From assembly GCA_033765305.1 (NCBI GenBank), contig JANRID010000030.1:1-32700 (forward strand): DNA of 32,700 nucleotides, given 5' to 3'. This stretch comes from RDXT01 sp033765305. GTDB lineage: Bacteria; Bacteroidota; Bacteroidia; J057. Both the position numbers and the translations under genes were made by a program. This document shows, piece after piece, positions 1 to 8,042 of this stretch (the first letter of the stretch is position 1; each line of letters opens with the position of its first letter). The notes under the pieces were generated by a model. The model had not been told where the DNA came from. It saw only the letters and a program-made list of their open reading frames with translations, and made no database searches.

Positions 1-2320
1 GCTCTGAGGAAGCCGCAAAGCCGAAGGCCCGCTCACGGGCCAAGTGTCTTAATCCTTGTTGTAGTGGAAGAGGGGCTCTGAGGCAACGCATTCTGGTGCC
101 CGCAAACACCCGTCGCGGTCCCGTCTTAATCCTTGTTGTAGTGGAAGAGGGGCTCTGAGCATGCGATGCATTGCCAGTCAGCGTTTTCATCCTTTAAGTC
201 TTAATCCTTGTTGTAGTGGAAGAGGGGCTCTGAGCGATGCCGGTGTCCGAGCAGACCGGGCACATCGTAGTTCCGTCTTAATCCTTGTTGTAGTGGAAGA
301 GGGGCTCTGAGGTGTTATGACTTTCGCAGTAATCACACCCGAAATGGCGTCTTAATCCTTGTTGTAGTGGAAGAGGGGCTCTGAGCGCAAATGACGCCCT
401 GCATGCACCCGGTCCCCCCTACTCTGTCTTAATCCTTGTTGTAGTGGAAGAGGGGCTCTGAGGGCGGCTATCGCTATTCAGCACTTTCTCGACCGGTACG
501 GTCTTAATCCTTGTTGTAGTGGAAGAGGGGCTCTGAGCTGACCTGCGCGCCGCCGGATTTGCGGCGCAGTGGGATTGTCTTAATCCTTGTTGTAGTGGAA
601 GAGGGGCTCTGAGAGTTCGAGAACTGTCCAGTTTGAAGGCTCGTTTACCCGGGTCTTAATCCTTGTTGTAGTGGAAGAGGGGCTCTGAGGCGAGGTGCAT
701 ATTGCCCGAAAACGGGGAAAATCGGGTCTTAATCCTTGTTGTAGTGGAAGAGGGGCTCTGAGTGGATGCTTCGACACCCCCGCAGCGCATTCTGGTGCCG
801 GCGTCTTAATCCTTGTTGTAGTGGAAGAGGGGCTCTGAGTCTCGCCCGGCAGGCGAGAACGATCGCTGCTGCTCTCCACGTCTTAATCCTTGTTGTAGTG
901 GAAGAGGGGCTCTGAGCACGGCTGAGCGAGGAGGCCGCCGCCAGCCTGCCGGATGTCTTAATCCTTGTTGTAGTGGAAGAGGGGCTCTGAGGGCGTGTAT
1001 GCCCTCCTGTCGAAATGGTCGACAGAGGTCTTAATCCTTGTTGTAGTGGAAGAGGGGCTCTGAGTAACCCCAAGGCCGAGTACTACTTTAAACAGTATGT
1101 GCTGTCTTAATCCTTGTTGTAGTGGAAGAGGGGCTCTGAGGTGGGCAGATCTCGATTATCGAGTATGCCCACCCCGGTCTTAATCCTTGTTGTAGTGGAA
1201 GAGGGGCTCTGAGAAGGCCTACGCTCAGGGCAAAATCTCCCTCGAAGCAGCGGTCTTAATCCTTGTTGTAGTGGAAGAGGGGCTCTGAGTGGAAAGGCCT
1301 ACGCTCAGGGCAAAATCTCCCTCGGTCTTAATCCTTGTTGTAGTGGAAGAGGGGCTCTGAGGACGGCAAGACCCCTCCGCAGCGCATCCTCGTCCCGGTC
1401 TTAATCCTTGTTGTAGTGGAAGAGGGGCTCTGAGCTAGCGCTCAATCTTCCAGGTTCGATTCCTGGCTCCTCGTCCGTCTTAATCCTTGTTGTAGTGGAA
1501 GAGGGGCTCTGAGAGCGGCCCGATCCCAAAATGTGGGAGAAAATGCGTACCCGTCTTAATCCTTGTTGTAGTGGAAGAGGGGCTCTGAGGATTCTGCTGG
1601 TGGACGTAGTAGAGATCCGCGTGCAGTCTTAATCCTTGTTGTAGTGGAAGAGGGGCTCTGAGTTTATTCTGTCAGGATAACCTGACTCATAATGATTGTC
1701 TTAATCCTTGTTGTAGTGGAAGAGGGGCTCTGAGTGGGAAAACCTTCCGATGGGGAGGCTATTCCTCAGAGTCTTAATCCTTGTTGTAGTGGAAGAGGGG
1801 CTCTGAGGATGGAGGCATGGCGCAGCCTGGTCGAGGACCACGCCGTCTTAATCCTTGTTGTAGTGGAAGAGGGGCTCTGAGGGCTGGAACCACGGCTTTA
1901 CATCAATGGCATCGCGGTCTTAATCCTTGTTGTAGTGGAAGAGGGGCTCTGAGGGCTTTACATCAATGGCATCGCGGTGATGCCATTGCCCGTCTTAATC
2001 CTTGTTGTAGTGGAAGAGGGGCTCTGAGAAACGAAGATGCGCGTGGCAAAGTTCTCGCGTACAACTGTCTTAATCCTTGTTGTAGTGGAAGAGGGGCTCT
2101 GAGCTGATTTTCGACGCGATGAGCCAGGCCATCGTGGGGGTCTTAATCCTTGTTGTAGTGGAAGAGGGGCTCTGAGTCCATTGTGGAGTATGCCCACCCA
2201 GTTACCGGGGGTCTTAATCCTTGTTGTAGTGGAAGAGGGGCTCTGAGTAATCGGGGATGCGCAGTGGATGAAGCTGGGGGCATGTCTTAATCCTTGTTGT
2301 AGTGGAAGAGGGGCTCTGAG
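1..2320 (-). CRISPR. Type III CRISPR array, left end cut by window
   Basis: Thirty-one complete 37-bp repeats are visible, beginning on the plus strand with GTCTTAATCC and ending GGGGCTCTGAG. Their starts run 46, 123, 198 ... 2211, 2284. Bases 1-8 are the tail of one more repeat, so the array continues beyond the window. Spacers are 34-42 nt. I saw no sequence difference among the complete repeats. Read on the minus strand, each repeat ends in ATTAAGAC, the expected 8-nt 5' handle of type III crRNAs (compare ATTGCGAC and ATTGAAAG in other systems). Transcription is therefore right to left, with the leader at 2321 onward and the newest spacers near 2248. Several spacers are related to each other and one carries a tRNA 3' half (see findings). 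Confidence 0.98.
1435..1476 (-). other. Spacer containing a tRNA T-arm and acceptor 3' strand
   Basis: On the plus strand this 42-nt spacer, the longest in the array, contains CCAGG-TTCGATT-CCTGG, a perfect 5-bp T-stem with a 7-nt TpsiC-type loop. It is followed by seven acceptor-like bases CTCCTCG and then TCC, as if the spacer ends inside a discriminator-CCA. The transcribed crRNA is antisense to this tRNA. Whether the source is a phage tRNA or a host tRNA cannot be told from the window. Confidence 0.75.
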
Positions 2321-2518
2321 CCTACATGGGGTCCTTCTCCTCAGGATCAGGGAGTTGGCTATGTCAAAGTACGCCTCAAAGCCCCTTTTCGCCCAAATGC
2401 TCCGGCCCTTGAACGTGTATGCAAATACGCTCTTTTTCCGGCCATTTGCAAGCAAATCCGCCCCGGAGCATGAAAAAAAGTTATTGCACGTCAATGCGTT
2501 CATAACCAGTCTGATACG
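2321..2518 (-). promoter_or_regulatory. CRISPR leader with possible promoter
   Basis: This gene-free 198-bp stretch lies between the last repeat and the TPR gene, on the side expected for the leader. On the minus strand TTTG (2397-2394) and TACTTTG (2371-2365) are 22 bases apart. This approximates the Bacteroidota TTTG/TAnnTTTG promoter but has one base fewer inside the -7 element, and it would start transcription about 40 bases before the first repeat. The leader assignment rests on repeat orientation; the promoter itself is a weak match. The upstream TPR gene points the same way, so read-through is also possible. Confidence 0.6.
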
Positions 2519-4081
2519 CTAACTTTTGCCCTCCGCTTCCCAAAAATCCGAGGCCGGAAGCCCGTCCGCTTCCGCCCCCGTTTCTGCTGCTGCTTCCGCC
2601 GCCGGCTCCGCCGCAGGGGGCTGCACCCGCACTGCCCGCAGCGCCGACCAGCCCCAGCGTGCTTTGGCTTTGTCGTACCGCTCCACCGCAATGCCGCTTA
2701 CTTTGTCGTAGTCCTGCAGTCCCGCCTCCCGGATCAGGTAGTCCGGCACGAAGATGTCCCGCCCCGCAAATCCGTAGCCTTTGGCCGTGACCTTGATCCG
2801 CTCCGTAAATTCCCGCGCACCCTCGGGGCGCTCTGCGCAGGGCTCCGACCGCTGCACCCGCAGCTTGCCCTGCCCGTCGCGCACGCCCCGCAGCAGCACA
2901 TAGTCCCCGGCTTTCGGTGCAGACCCGGGATGCAGATGCGCCGGGAAGCTGCCTTTTTCCTCCCGCCCCCGCTGGTACTGCACGAAGGGTTTGCCCGACT
3001 CGCTCCGGATGACGGCGGTCACCACGGCGGCTGCGGCTTCGAGCTCCCCGGCCAGCAGCTCCTGCGCCGCCGGCTCCAGCTCCGCATACAGGGCGCGGTT
3101 GTGGCCCAGGTCGCGCGCCGCGCGGTACCACGCCTCGCCCGCAAGCTGGATCAGGCGCCCGGGCACGCGGTGCTCCCAGTTCTGCTCGTAGGCGCGGATA
3201 GCCAGGGCGTACTCCGTCCGGGCCTCGTCCGCCCGCCCGGCCCGCAGCAGCATGGCGCCCAGCCGCTCATGCACGCGCACGCGGAACTCGGCCCGGCCCG
3301 GCAGCGCCGCCGCATGCGCCAGGCAGGCCATCGCACGGGCCGGTTCTGCCGCCTCCAGCGCCTCGCCCAGCGCCTGCCAGGCCCAGAATTCGCCCGGTTT
3401 TTTGGGCAGAAACTGCTTGAGCGCTTCCGCAGCCTCGGCTGGCCTGCCGAGGGCCATGCGCAGCTTGCCCAGGTAGTAGAGCGGATATTCGTACTGCGGA
3501 TGGCTCCGGGCCAGTGCCTCCAGCCCCGCCGCGCAGCGTTCCAGGGCTTCCGTATCCCGCAGCGGCGGCTCCCAGGGCCGCTCAGGGTCGGGGGTGCCCT
3601 CCAGCAGGGCTGCCGCCAGCGAGATCCAGGCATGCTCGGCGAGCGACATCATCGCCTTGCGGCTGTCTTCGGGCCTGAACGGCTCGTAGTCGTCGGGCTG
3701 GAGCTGGCTGAGGTCCCACCAGGCGGCAAATTCCGGGAACGACGGGAACTGCCGCCGCACCTTGAGCGCCAGCCGCAGCAGCATGGAGGCTGCGGAAGGC
3801 GGCGGAATCTGCCGTTCGGCGGCAAACTGCGTGGCATAGCCCAGCAGCCGGAGCACCCCGGCTGTATCGGGCGGCTGCTGCTCCAGCAGGTGCTTGCCGC
3901 AGTGGTGGATGGCCCACCAGATGGCCGATCCCAGAAACAGGTTGGGCCGCCAGTCGGTGCCCGCCTCCGCAATCTCGGCAATCCGCGGCGGGATTTCCTC
4001 GAACCGGCCCGCCAGCCGGGCCTCCTTGATCGCAGCATACTGCTGCCACGCCCACTGCGTGAGTTCTTTTTCGCTCGGCAT
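2519..4081 (-). CDS. TPR-repeat protein with C-terminal OB/cold-shock-like domain
   Basis: A 520-residue soluble protein. Residues about 160-330 contain alanine-rich helical pairs of TPR type (for example the stretch around GRPAEAAEALKQF and a following AGRADEARTEYALA unit). Residues about 385-490 hold a beta-rich segment with GYGFAGRDIFVPDYLI and ARWGWSALRAV, resembling a cold-shock or S1-like OB fold that could bind RNA or ssDNA. The tail is Ala/Glu-rich. No enzyme motif is seen. It is the last gene before the CRISPR leader and starts 3 bases after the RecD-like helicase stop, so it is probably cotranscribed with cas2 and the helicase. A role as nucleic-acid-binding partner of the helicase or primase during adaptation is inference. 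The family name is unknown to me; TPR plus OB-fold proteins beside helicases and primases occur in other conflict systems. Confidence 0.75.
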   Translation of the reverse strand: MPSEKELTQWAWQQYAAIKEARLAGRFEEIPPRIAEIAEAGTDWRPNLFLGSAIWWAIHHCGKHLLEQQPPDTAGVLRLLGYATQFAAERQIPPPSAASMLLRLALKVRRQFPSFPEFAAWWDLSQLQPDDYEPFRPEDSRKAMMSLAEHAWISLAAALLEGTPDPERPWEPPLRDTEALERCAAGLEALARSHPQYEYPLYYLGKLRMALGRPAEAAEALKQFLPKKPGEFWAWQALGEALEAAEPARAMACLAHAAALPGRAEFRVRVHERLGAMLLRAGRADEARTEYALAIRAYEQNWEHRVPGRLIQLAGEAWYRAARDLGHNRALYAELEPAAQELLAGELEAAAAVVTAVIRSESGKPFVQYQRGREEKGSFPAHLHPGSAPKAGDYVLLRGVRDGQGKLRVQRSEPCAERPEGAREFTERIKVTAKGYGFAGRDIFVPDYLIREAGLQDYDKVSGIAVERYDKAKARWGWSALRAVRVQPPAAEPAAEAAAETGAEADGLPASDFWEAEGKS

Positions 4082-4084
4082 GCC

Positions 4085-6169
4085 TCAGGGGTTGAAGAAT
4101 GGAAGAATGAGCCGGATCAGCTCCTGGAGCTGGGCGTCGGCAGGGCCCAGGACCGAAGCGGGCCGGAGAGTGGTATAGCGGCCTTCGGCATCGAAGGAAA
4201 AATCCAGCTTGCAGGCGCCCCCGCATTGCAGGAAGTAGGTGTCCTGGTACGGGGCAAACTGATAGTGCGTCAGCTGCGCTCCGCAGGCCTCTGCTGCTTC
4301 GGTCATCTGGTCCCAGAGGTCCCGCCGGAACGGCTCCGCCAGATCCGGCGCCGGCGGGCGGTGCACTGGCGGCTGGATGGCCCGGATGGCGTCCATGACC
4401 GGCTGCGCGGCCTCTGCGCTGCCGCTGAAGAGGCTCAGGCTGGTGAGGCCCTTTTTGCTGTACTGCTGATCGAGGGTGAAGGCAATGCCGTCTTTCCGGA
4501 ACTGCATCCGCTCCCGGTAGGACAGCGGCTGGAGGTCCAGCTGGAAGTCTTCGGTTTGGGCGGCCAGCCGCACCGCATTGCGCCAGGGCTCCAGAAAAGC
4601 AGCTTCGGGCGGGCCGCCGGCAGCTTCCGGCGGCATGTAGTAGAATCCTGCCGGAATCCCGGTCAGGGTAAAGGTTTCCAGCACGCTGAGGGGTTTGTGC
4701 CGGCCTCCGGGCGGGCGGCGGGTCATATAGAGCTGGCTCCGGGCACGGGTCACCGCCGTGTAGGCCCAGCGGAGGTAGGCTGCGCCCGATCCGCCCGGCC
4801 CCGAGGCCAGATCGGCCCATACGGTGGGCCATTCGCCGCCCTGCGCCTTGTGGCAGGTCATCGCGTAGCCGTATTTCGCCTGCAGGGCATGGTAGAACGG
4901 ATCGGCGCGGAGGATGTCTGCAGCCATCGGCGCATCCGGCTCCCAGTTCGGATGCCGCATCCGGAAATCCACATACAGGGCCTGCTGGTCCAGCTGCTGC
5001 AGCTGGCCGCCGGGGTCTTCGAGGAAGGGTTCGAGAAGGAAGAACTCGTATTCCGCGCCGCCGGTGCCCGGTTCCCGGTCCTGCTCCAGGGGCATGATGG
5101 AAATGCTGCGGAATACGAGCGTGCGCTCGGCGGGGCCGCTGCGGGACTTGAAGCGCACCGTCCGCCGGATGGTTTCGGGGCTCACATGGGCCACACGCAC
5201 CAGCTGGCCGTTGAAGAACGGCTGCTCGTAGCGGTAGTTGTTGCGCATCACCAGCAGCAGCTCGCCCGTCTGGACCGGAAGATGGCTGCCGTCGCGCAGC
5301 AGACGGATCTGCTGGTTGAAGCGGAGCGCAGCGGCATTGCTGTACGTCACAATGGCGCCTTTCGGGTCGCCCTCCGGCGCATAGGCCTCGTCGAGGTAGG
5401 CCTGCGGGATGTCCTGCAGGCTGGCGGGGGCGGCCTCGCTGCCGGGCTCGGGCCTGAAGGAGAGCCCGATGCGGGTTCCGGATTCGATCTGGTCCCGGAG
5501 CTCGCCCGCAAGGGCCAGGATCGCGCTGCCTTCGCCCTGGCGCAGGACCTGCCGGAGGGTTGCGCCGGCGGTCCGGACCCGGTAGCGTTCCTGCAGATAG
5601 GCGATGTCGAGGGCGGGGGAGAAATTCATCCCGACAGGCGGGAGCTGGGCGGGATCGCCGGAGAAGATGAGCTTGCGCCGGGTTTCGGCGGGGTTGAACA
5701 GCGCCATCAGGTCGTCGAGGAGAAAACCGCTTCCGAACACCATGTACTCGTGCTCGTTGTGCAGGTTGGACAGCATCGACGCCTCGTCCACGACCGCCAG
5801 CATGCCATTGTCCATTTCGAGGCTGGTCGTCAGGGGAAAGCGGAAGCGAACATCCTCGCCGTCGCGGAAAGGGATCAGCTGGTCCAGCCGGTAGATGGAC
5901 CGGTGGATGGTGCCGGCCTCGAATCCGGTCCGCTGCCGGAGCACCATGGCGGCGCGTCCGGTGGGTGCCATCAGCGCAAACGGCTGGTCCCGGGCCTTGA
6001 GGTACCGGGCCAGTCCCCGGATGAGGTAGGTCTTGCCGGAGCCGGCATAGCCCTGGAGCAGGAATACGTGCTGGGCAGGATCGTGCAGAAAGGCCTCCAG
6101 CGCATCGAGGGCAGCCTGCTGGTCGGCGCCGGGAGGCGTATCGAAGAAGGAGCGGAGCGGGGCGTTCAT
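4085..6169 (-). CDS. RecD/Pif1-like SF1B DNA helicase, CRISPR-linked
   Basis: A 694-residue ATP-dependent helicase. Visible SF1 motifs are Walker A GYAGSGKT (residues 40-47), Walker B VVDEASML, motif III GDPAQLPPV, and the C-terminal GYAMTCHKAQGGEW and YTAVTRARSQLYM typical of RecD2/Pif1-type enzymes that move 5' to 3' on ssDNA. About 120 extra residues follow the helicase core and have no recognised motif. The chosen start overlaps the cas2 stop by 4 bases (ATGA), indicating translational coupling; a longer in-frame extension upstream only shadows cas2. Position between cas2 and the TPR gene suggests a role in producing or processing DNA for spacer integration (inference). A second, shorter helicase of the same class lies at 10646-12028. 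Confidence 0.88.
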   Translation of the reverse strand: MNAPLRSFFDTPPGADQQAALDALEAFLHDPAQHVFLLQGYAGSGKTYLIRGLARYLKARDQPFALMAPTGRAAMVLRQRTGFEAGTIHRSIYRLDQLIPFRDGEDVRFRFPLTTSLEMDNGMLAVVDEASMLSNLHNEHEYMVFGSGFLLDDLMALFNPAETRRKLIFSGDPAQLPPVGMNFSPALDIAYLQERYRVRTAGATLRQVLRQGEGSAILALAGELRDQIESGTRIGLSFRPEPGSEAAPASLQDIPQAYLDEAYAPEGDPKGAIVTYSNAAALRFNQQIRLLRDGSHLPVQTGELLLVMRNNYRYEQPFFNGQLVRVAHVSPETIRRTVRFKSRSGPAERTLVFRSISIMPLEQDREPGTGGAEYEFFLLEPFLEDPGGQLQQLDQQALYVDFRMRHPNWEPDAPMAADILRADPFYHALQAKYGYAMTCHKAQGGEWPTVWADLASGPGGSGAAYLRWAYTAVTRARSQLYMTRRPPGGRHKPLSVLETFTLTGIPAGFYYMPPEAAGGPPEAAFLEPWRNAVRLAAQTEDFQLDLQPLSYRERMQFRKDGIAFTLDQQYSKKGLTSLSLFSGSAEAAQPVMDAIRAIQPPVHRPPAPDLAEPFRRDLWDQMTEAAEACGAQLTHYQFAPYQDTYFLQCGGACKLDFSFDAEGRYTTLRPASVLGPADAQLQELIRLILPFFNP

Positions 6170-6639
6170 ATGAAGAGGGTGCTTTTGTTCGACACAGCCA
6201 GCTCCACCTGGAGCATCCGCCCGATCAGCTGCATGCGGTTGAGGTTGTCCTCGCCCACCGGCAGGAAAAACACGCTGTCCTGGTTGTCGTAGAGCGCCTG
6301 GATTTCCCGCAGCGCGTCCACGATCTCCCGGTAGCGGGCCTGGTCGAGCTTGGCAAAATATACGGATTTCTGAATCCGCTGGCAACCCATCCGGATCAGA
6401 TATTTCGCAATCTGGGTGCGCACTTTGTTGTGTTCGATGTCGTAGGAGATAAAGCAGAGCATATCGGCAGGTTTGGCATTGCGTGCGGAGCTGATCCAGT
6501 CCAGGATGGCCTGGATGCGCTGGCTGAGGGGCAGCAGATCCCCGTCTGCGGGGCGGGCCTGCAGCCATTCGCTGCCGTCGACACCGGCTTTCCGGATGCG
6601 GGCGATTCGTTCGGCGAGGTTGGGAGGCTTGCGGGGCAT
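6166..6639 (-). CDS. cas2: Cas2 with long N-terminal extension
   Basis: Cas2 is the dimeric bridge of the Cas1-Cas2 integrase. The core begins near residue 60 with LCFISYDIEHNKVRTQIAKY and continues through GCQRIQKSVYFA, the classic Cas2 ferredoxin-like signature; D67 is the conserved Asp of the YD motif. The protein has 157 residues against about 90-100 for ordinary Cas2, because some 58 residues precede the core. These read as a helical, basic segment beginning MPRKPPNLAERIARIRKAG. The start at 6639 was chosen because upstream in-frame codons run into repetitive DNA. The stop overlaps the helicase start. Cas1 is encoded upstream, separated by CAPP and a repeat patch. Confidence 0.93.
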   Translation of the reverse strand: MPRKPPNLAERIARIRKAGVDGSEWLQARPADGDLLPLSQRIQAILDWISSARNAKPADMLCFISYDIEHNKVRTQIAKYLIRMGCQRIQKSVYFAKLDQARYREIVDALREIQALYDNQDSVFFLPVGEDNLNRMQLIGRMLQVELAVSNKSTLFI

Positions 6640-6986
6640 AGTGTTGAGTATCAAGTAGTAAGTAGTAAGTATCAAGTAGTAGGACTGGCCTTGGGGGGGG
6701 GTATTGAGTAGTGCGTATTGTGTAGTGAGACGGGTATGGAGTAGAAAGTATTCAGTATCAAGTCGGAAGACTGCAGGCAATGCCTGCGGCAATGGAAGGG
6801 CCGGCGGCTGATTTGCGCCCCTTGCGGTTGAAATGAAGTATCAAGTATCAAGTCGGAAGACTGGCCTGCATTCCTTGCGTTCCTTTGCGCCTCTTGCGGT
6901 TGAAATGAAGTATCAAGTATCAAGTCGGAAGACTGGACGGCATTCCTTGCATTCCTTTGCGGTTGAAATCCGGCAGAAACAGGCAT
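6640..6986. repeat. Intergenic direct-repeat patch (AAGTATCAAG / CCGCAAAGG type)
   Basis: This gene-free stretch splits the adaptation genes between CAPP and cas2. At 6645-6682 it has AGTATCAAGTAGTAAGTAGT-like low-complexity tandem units. The 20-mer AGTATCAAGTCGGAAGACTG occurs exactly at 6754-6773, 6844-6863 and 6916-6935. The last two lie in 72-bp direct repeats that also contain CTTGCGGTTGAAATGAAGTA and CATTCCTTGC; on the minus strand these read TTTCAACCGCAA...CGCAAAGGAA. Similar ATACTTGATACTT and CGCAAAG elements are, from general knowledge, scattered through Bacteroidota genomes. I see no convincing gene here; short open frames are repetitive translations. Confidence 0.85.
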
Positions 6987-8030
6987 TCAATTATCATGCG
7001 GGCCGAGGTTCATGATGCGGGCCTTCAGGTCTTCGAGCGGAGCGGGGCGGAATACCACCTCGCTCACGAGCGCATGGAGGAGATCGCAGAGATCGGGATC
7101 GGAGCCCCGCTTAAGGCTTTTGACGATGGAGAATCCGCTTTTTCCGTGAAAGACATTGAGTTCTGCCCAGGCATCGCGGAACTGGAACACAAGCTTTTTG
7201 CCGTACTGGATATCGCGGATTTCGGCCAGGGCGATGCCGGCCGCTGCGCAGGCCTGGCGGACGGGCTCCACGATGCGCTCCAGCGCATCGGGCACCACGA
7301 CCGGCCGCAGCGGGCGCTGGGGCTTGCCGGGCTGGAGGCGCTTGCGGATCTCAGCATAAACATCGGCGGGCAGGCTGCCGCGCTCCGCCGCAGGCGGCGG
7401 GCCGGGGCCCGGATCCGGGTCGAAGGGCAGCGGGTCCGGCAGCAGGTTGAGCTCCTGCACGATGCCCCAGTCCACGGGCTCCGGATCGGGGCGCAGAAAG
7501 GCTTCGGGGTCGCTGCTGAGGAAGCAGACCCGGGTCACGTCGCAGGTGCGCAGGTCCACGGCCTGCGCGGCGCCGTGGCGCGCGGCAAAGTCGAGGGCGA
7601 AGCTGCGGTAGAAATCGCTGTAGAGCTTGGTGTGCGTCAGCGGCTGGGACAGCCGGAAGAGGCATTTGAGCCCGTCGCCGCCCGGCGACACGAAGCACAG
7701 GAGCACCTGCGGATCAGCCTGAATCCTGCTGCGCAGCGCCTGGAAGGCTGCTTCCGACTCCCGGCAGTGGTCCAGGTCCACCACAAAGCAGTCGAGCTGC
7801 ACAAATTGGTCGATTTTGCGCCGGGCCCCGGCAAACTGCGCCCCGATGAACCAGGGCAGCTGGGTCTTGGCCCGTCGGTAGGCGTCAGGGTCCAGTTGGC
7901 GCACCTTGCGGAGCAGGGCGACCTGATCGGCCAGCCCGCTGCGGGGATCGCAGATGCGCGCATGCAGCGCCTCGGCGCTGACGGGGTCCATCTGCTGGCC
8001 TGCCGCAAACCCGGTAGCACTGTACAGCAT
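6987..8030 (-). CDS. CRISPR-associated primase-polymerase (CAPP), BT4734/VirE_N-like
   Basis: A 347-residue archaeo-eukaryotic-primase-like protein. Residues about 35-180 match the BT4734/VirE_N type: LPWFIGAQFAGARR, then motif I VVDLDH with D85 and D87, motif II SPGGDGLK (115-122), and motif III CDVTRVCFLSSDP with D164 and R167. The acidic motifs are those needed for metal-dependent nucleotidyl transfer. Residues 200-347 form a second domain, after a proline-rich linker, without motifs I can name. Start 8030 lies 12 bases after the cas1 stop, so cas1 and CAPP form a unit. CAPPs are known next to Cas1-Cas2 in type III systems and can prime and extend DNA, which suggests they make or repair prespacers. 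The acceptance of RNA-derived substrates here is untested. Confidence 0.85.
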   Translation of the reverse strand: MLYSATGFAAGQQMDPVSAEALHARICDPRSGLADQVALLRKVRQLDPDAYRRAKTQLPWFIGAQFAGARRKIDQFVQLDCFVVDLDHCRESEAAFQALRSRIQADPQVLLCFVSPGGDGLKCLFRLSQPLTHTKLYSDFYRSFALDFAARHGAAQAVDLRTCDVTRVCFLSSDPEAFLRPDPEPVDWGIVQELNLLPDPLPFDPDPGPGPPPAAERGSLPADVYAEIRKRLQPGKPQRPLRPVVVPDALERIVEPVRQACAAAGIALAEIRDIQYGKKLVFQFRDAWAELNVFHGKSGFSIVKSLKRGSDPDLCDLLHALVSEVVFRPAPLEDLKARIMNLGPHDN

Positions 8031-8042
8031 AGGGAAGGGGGA

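Noticed and set aside
1663..1697. Spacer with CCTGACTCATAAT, like a tRNA CAU anticodon arm
   Set aside because: The following bases TGATT do not pair with CCTGA as an anticodon stem needs, so the likeness is probably chance.
580..2503. Open frames crossing the CRISPR array and leader
   Set aside because: They translate the repeats (for example recurring LNPCCSGRGAL) and have no meaning as proteins.
2930..6292. Very long open frame (over 1100 codons) on the plus strand opposite the TPR and helicase genes
   Set aside because: It is a GC-rich antisense shadow: the minus-strand frames contain recognisable TPR, helicase and Cas2 motifs, whereas this one is Arg/Gly/Ala-rich without any domain.
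6187..6568. Longer start for the RecD-like helicase
   Set aside because: The extension overlaps the conserved Cas2 core on the same strand in another frame; the ATG at 6169 gives the usual helicase N-terminus and an ATGA overlap.
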